A stretch of DNA of 16,392 nucleotides from COMBO-56-21 sp041494275 (GTDB lineage Archaea; Thermoplasmatota; Thermoplasmata; UBA10834). Where the stretch lies: contig JBGQAM010000037.1 in the NCBI GenBank assembly GCA_041494275.1, positions 1 to 16,392 on the forward strand, read 5' to 3'. Made by a program: the position numbers and the translations under genes. Positions 15,048 through 16,392 of the stretch are shown here, piece after piece (the first letter of the stretch is position 1; each line of letters starts with the position of its first letter). The notes beneath the pieces are model-generated. The model did no database searches, was not told where the DNA came from, and was given only the letters and a program-made list of their open reading frames with translations.

Positions 15048-16223
15048 TCATGCAGTACGAAGCTTCAGTTTCGTGAAGAGCTCTTCAAATCTCTTCTTCC
15101 ATGTGTGGTCCCTGAGCGAGCGAGCCCTGGCAGCGACCCTGATCCTTTCCGCTTCCTCGGGCTCTGACAAGAAGTGCTTCGCCTTCTCAATCAGGTCTTC
15201 CCCGTCGTGATAGCACACGATCTCCTTGCCGATCTCGAAGAACTCCTTGAGCTCCTCCTGGTACTCGGTGAACAACAAAGCGCCGCTCATGGGCGCCTCG
15301 AAATCCCTCAATTTGACCTGCACGAGTCTCCCCTTACGCATATCTGAGGGGCTCCCGCACGCGGAGAAGCCCATCGATATCTTGCTCTCGGAAAACAGCC
15401 GGACCATGTCTTGGAAGGGGATGCTGGGGTGCAGCAGCGGAGAGAAAGCGGGTACCATGCCGGGGAACCTCTCATATCCCAGCCCGCCAAGCCTTCGCAC
15501 GAGGTGCTCCGTTTCGAGGCACTGTCTGGTGAGTTCTTCCTTGCCGTTCTCAAGCCCCACCCCCTGGTATTTGTGGAAGACCCTCCACGGCACCAATTGT
15601 TCGCCTATGACCCTGTGGAACGACCGCTTGTCGCGCCATCTGAACCCGAACACGTGGAAGTCGAGACCTGCCCTCGCGATCTTGCTGAAGATGTCGATCC
15701 GATCCCCGTAGCAGGAACCGGTGAAGGTCATGTCGTACTTCCTCTCCACCTTCACCGGGAAGTAGTGCTTCGGGTTCGCACCCTGCTGGACCCTCACCGC
15801 AGCTCCTCCAGCATCAGTGAACATCTTCACAGCATCCCTCTCGGTCACCCAGTGGTAGTCGTAGTGTCCGATTAAGGGTTTGACGATGTGGAACTGGTGC
15901 AGGTTGTTGCATCCGAAATTGACGCAGCGGATGCCGAGGTCGCGGATGGCGTCTATGACCTTCCCGTCGGTGTGCCTCCCCCAGTAGTAAGTAATCAACA
16001 GGTCGATAGGAGCCTTCTTGTGCTCTCTCTGAACGAGTTGGAGCAGGTCCTGGTTCAGTCTCGTCCGCTGGACTTCCATCCAATCAGTCCCGTGGAAGTT
16101 GTAGTCCTTGCCCCAGTCGTGGACGATCAGGTCGACCCCCATCTCCCTCAGAGTGTCGAACATGTTGAGCTGGACCCACTCCGCTGGATGGCTGGAGAAG
16201 ACTAGGCGCAATGGGCCAGGCAT
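15048..16223 (-). CDS. CgeB-like glycosyltransferase
   Basis: 391 residues from the chosen start, with a GT-B type two-domain layout. The C-terminal domain carries the CgeB/YkvP-like glycosyltransferase signature (Glyco_trans_1_2): R-D-F-E-A-P-M-S-G-A-L-L-F-T-E-Y at about 306-321, then I-V-C-Y-H-D-G-E-D-L near 335-344, and a final helix with H-T-W-K-K-R-F. The N-terminal half has strands such as L-R-L-V-F-S-S-H and I-D-L-L-I-T-Y-Y-W-G. Donor and acceptor are unknown. The ATG at 16223 is preferred: a TATA-like TTAAATAA lies 27 nt upstream, giving a leaderless transcript, whereas the ATG at 16262 would lie upstream of that promoter and add 13 residues. It follows a second UDP-GlcNAc 2-epimerase gene on the same strand. 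Confidence 0.8.
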   Translation of the reverse strand: MPGPLRLVFSSHPAEWVQLNMFDTLREMGVDLIVHDWGKDYNFHGTDWMEVQRTRLNQDLLQLVQREHKKAPIDLLITYYWGRHTDGKVIDAIRDLGIRCVNFGCNNLHQFHIVKPLIGHYDYHWVTERDAVKMFTDAGGAAVRVQQGANPKHYFPVKVERKYDMTFTGSCYGDRIDIFSKIARAGLDFHVFGFRWRDKRSFHRVIGEQLVPWRVFHKYQGVGLENGKEELTRQCLETEHLVRRLGGLGYERFPGMVPAFSPLLHPSIPFQDMVRLFSESKISMGFSACGSPSDMRKGRLVQVKLRDFEAPMSGALLFTEYQEELKEFFEIGKEIVCYHDGEDLIEKAKHFLSEPEEAERIRVAARARSLRDHTWKKRFEELFTKLKLRTA

Positions 16224-16245
16224 GGTGGAGACCGATGCAATGTGA

Positions 16246-16253
16246 TTATTTAA
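16246..16253 (-). promoter_or_regulatory. TATA box of the CgeB-like glycosyltransferase gene
   Basis: TTAAATAA on the minus strand, centred about 27 nt before the ATG at 16223, is the best TATA match in the window and predicts a leaderless mRNA. It lies 36 bp past the stop codon of the upstream epimerase gene. Confidence 0.5.
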
Positions 16254-16289
16254 GGCCTTCATGGCGATGCGCGTTCAAGAAACGGATCG

Positions 16290-16392
16290 CTATCTCGTCA
16301 GCTCTTTCCTGAGGGCGCTGGCTATCCGAGTTCCAGCATTGCCGTCGCCGTACGGGCAGGGCTTGAACGACACCTTCTGATTGTCGACGAAT
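16290..16392 (-). CDS. C-terminal end of a second UDP-GlcNAc 2-epimerase (partial)
   Basis: Only the last 33 codons plus stop (TAG at 16290-16292) are in the window; the rest lies beyond the right edge. The peptide includes C-P-Y-G-D-G-N-A-G-T-R-I, matching the P-Y-G-D-G-x-A-x-x-R-I motif near the C-terminus of WecB/NeuC-type UDP-N-acetylglucosamine 2-epimerases, followed by a short helix ending in K-E-L-T-R. It is too short to tell hydrolysing from non-hydrolysing forms. It lies upstream of the CgeB-like glycosyltransferase on the same strand and would be the second epimerase of this family in the locus. Confidence 0.65.
   Translation of the reverse strand, partial: FVDNQKVSFKPCPYGDGNAGTRIASALRKELTR

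Overview
The window looks like archaeal chromosome. Several genes have TATA-like boxes about 26 nt upstream of the start codon (leaderless) or about 40-45 nt upstream with a Shine-Dalgarno in between. One surface protein carries a PEF-CTERM-like C-terminus, and the predicted surface proteins are packed with N-X-S/T glycosylation sequons. Stop codons are about half TAG and half TGA, with no TAA among the recognised genes. A Thermoplasmatota-like or other euryarchaeal-grade lineage would fit, but this is inference and no rRNA or tRNA is present to settle it.

Left part (1-3347). A PEF-CTERM-like cell-surface protein (344-1300) runs at its 3' end into a solo TnpB transposon (tnpB 1246-2484). TnpB has an intact RuvC-like D/E/D triad and a zinc finger. 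Three successive stem-loops at the 3' end of tnpB look like an omega (re)RNA and transposon right end. A DUF4382-type surface protein (2678-3217, minus) and a very strong unassigned hairpin (2629-2660) follow.

Middle (3348-4799). A trimethylamine methyltransferase (MttB)-family protein without an in-frame amber codon, so of the non-pyrrolysine, glycine-betaine-methyltransferase-like branch. No corrinoid protein or activase is next to it.

Right part (4867 to the end). A surface-polysaccharide or protein-glycosylation locus with frequent strand changes. It holds dTDP-L-rhamnose genes (rfbD minus; rfbC-rfbB plus), a beta-rich hypothetical protein, UDP-GlcNAc 2-epimerase (wecB), a two-helix membrane protein, a GT2-GT4 fusion glycosyltransferase, GDP-fucose genes (fcl, gmd), a class I SAM methyltransferase, a CgeB-like glycosyltransferase, and the C-terminus of a second UDP-GlcNAc 2-epimerase cut by the window edge. 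Together these would supply dTDP-rhamnose, GDP-fucose and UDP-ManNAc and assemble and methylate a glycan. The enzymes that make dTDP-glucose (rfbA) and GDP-mannose (manB/manC), the flippase and the oligosaccharyltransferase are not in the window. The two sequon-dense surface proteins on the left are plausible acceptors of such a glycan, but that link is inference.
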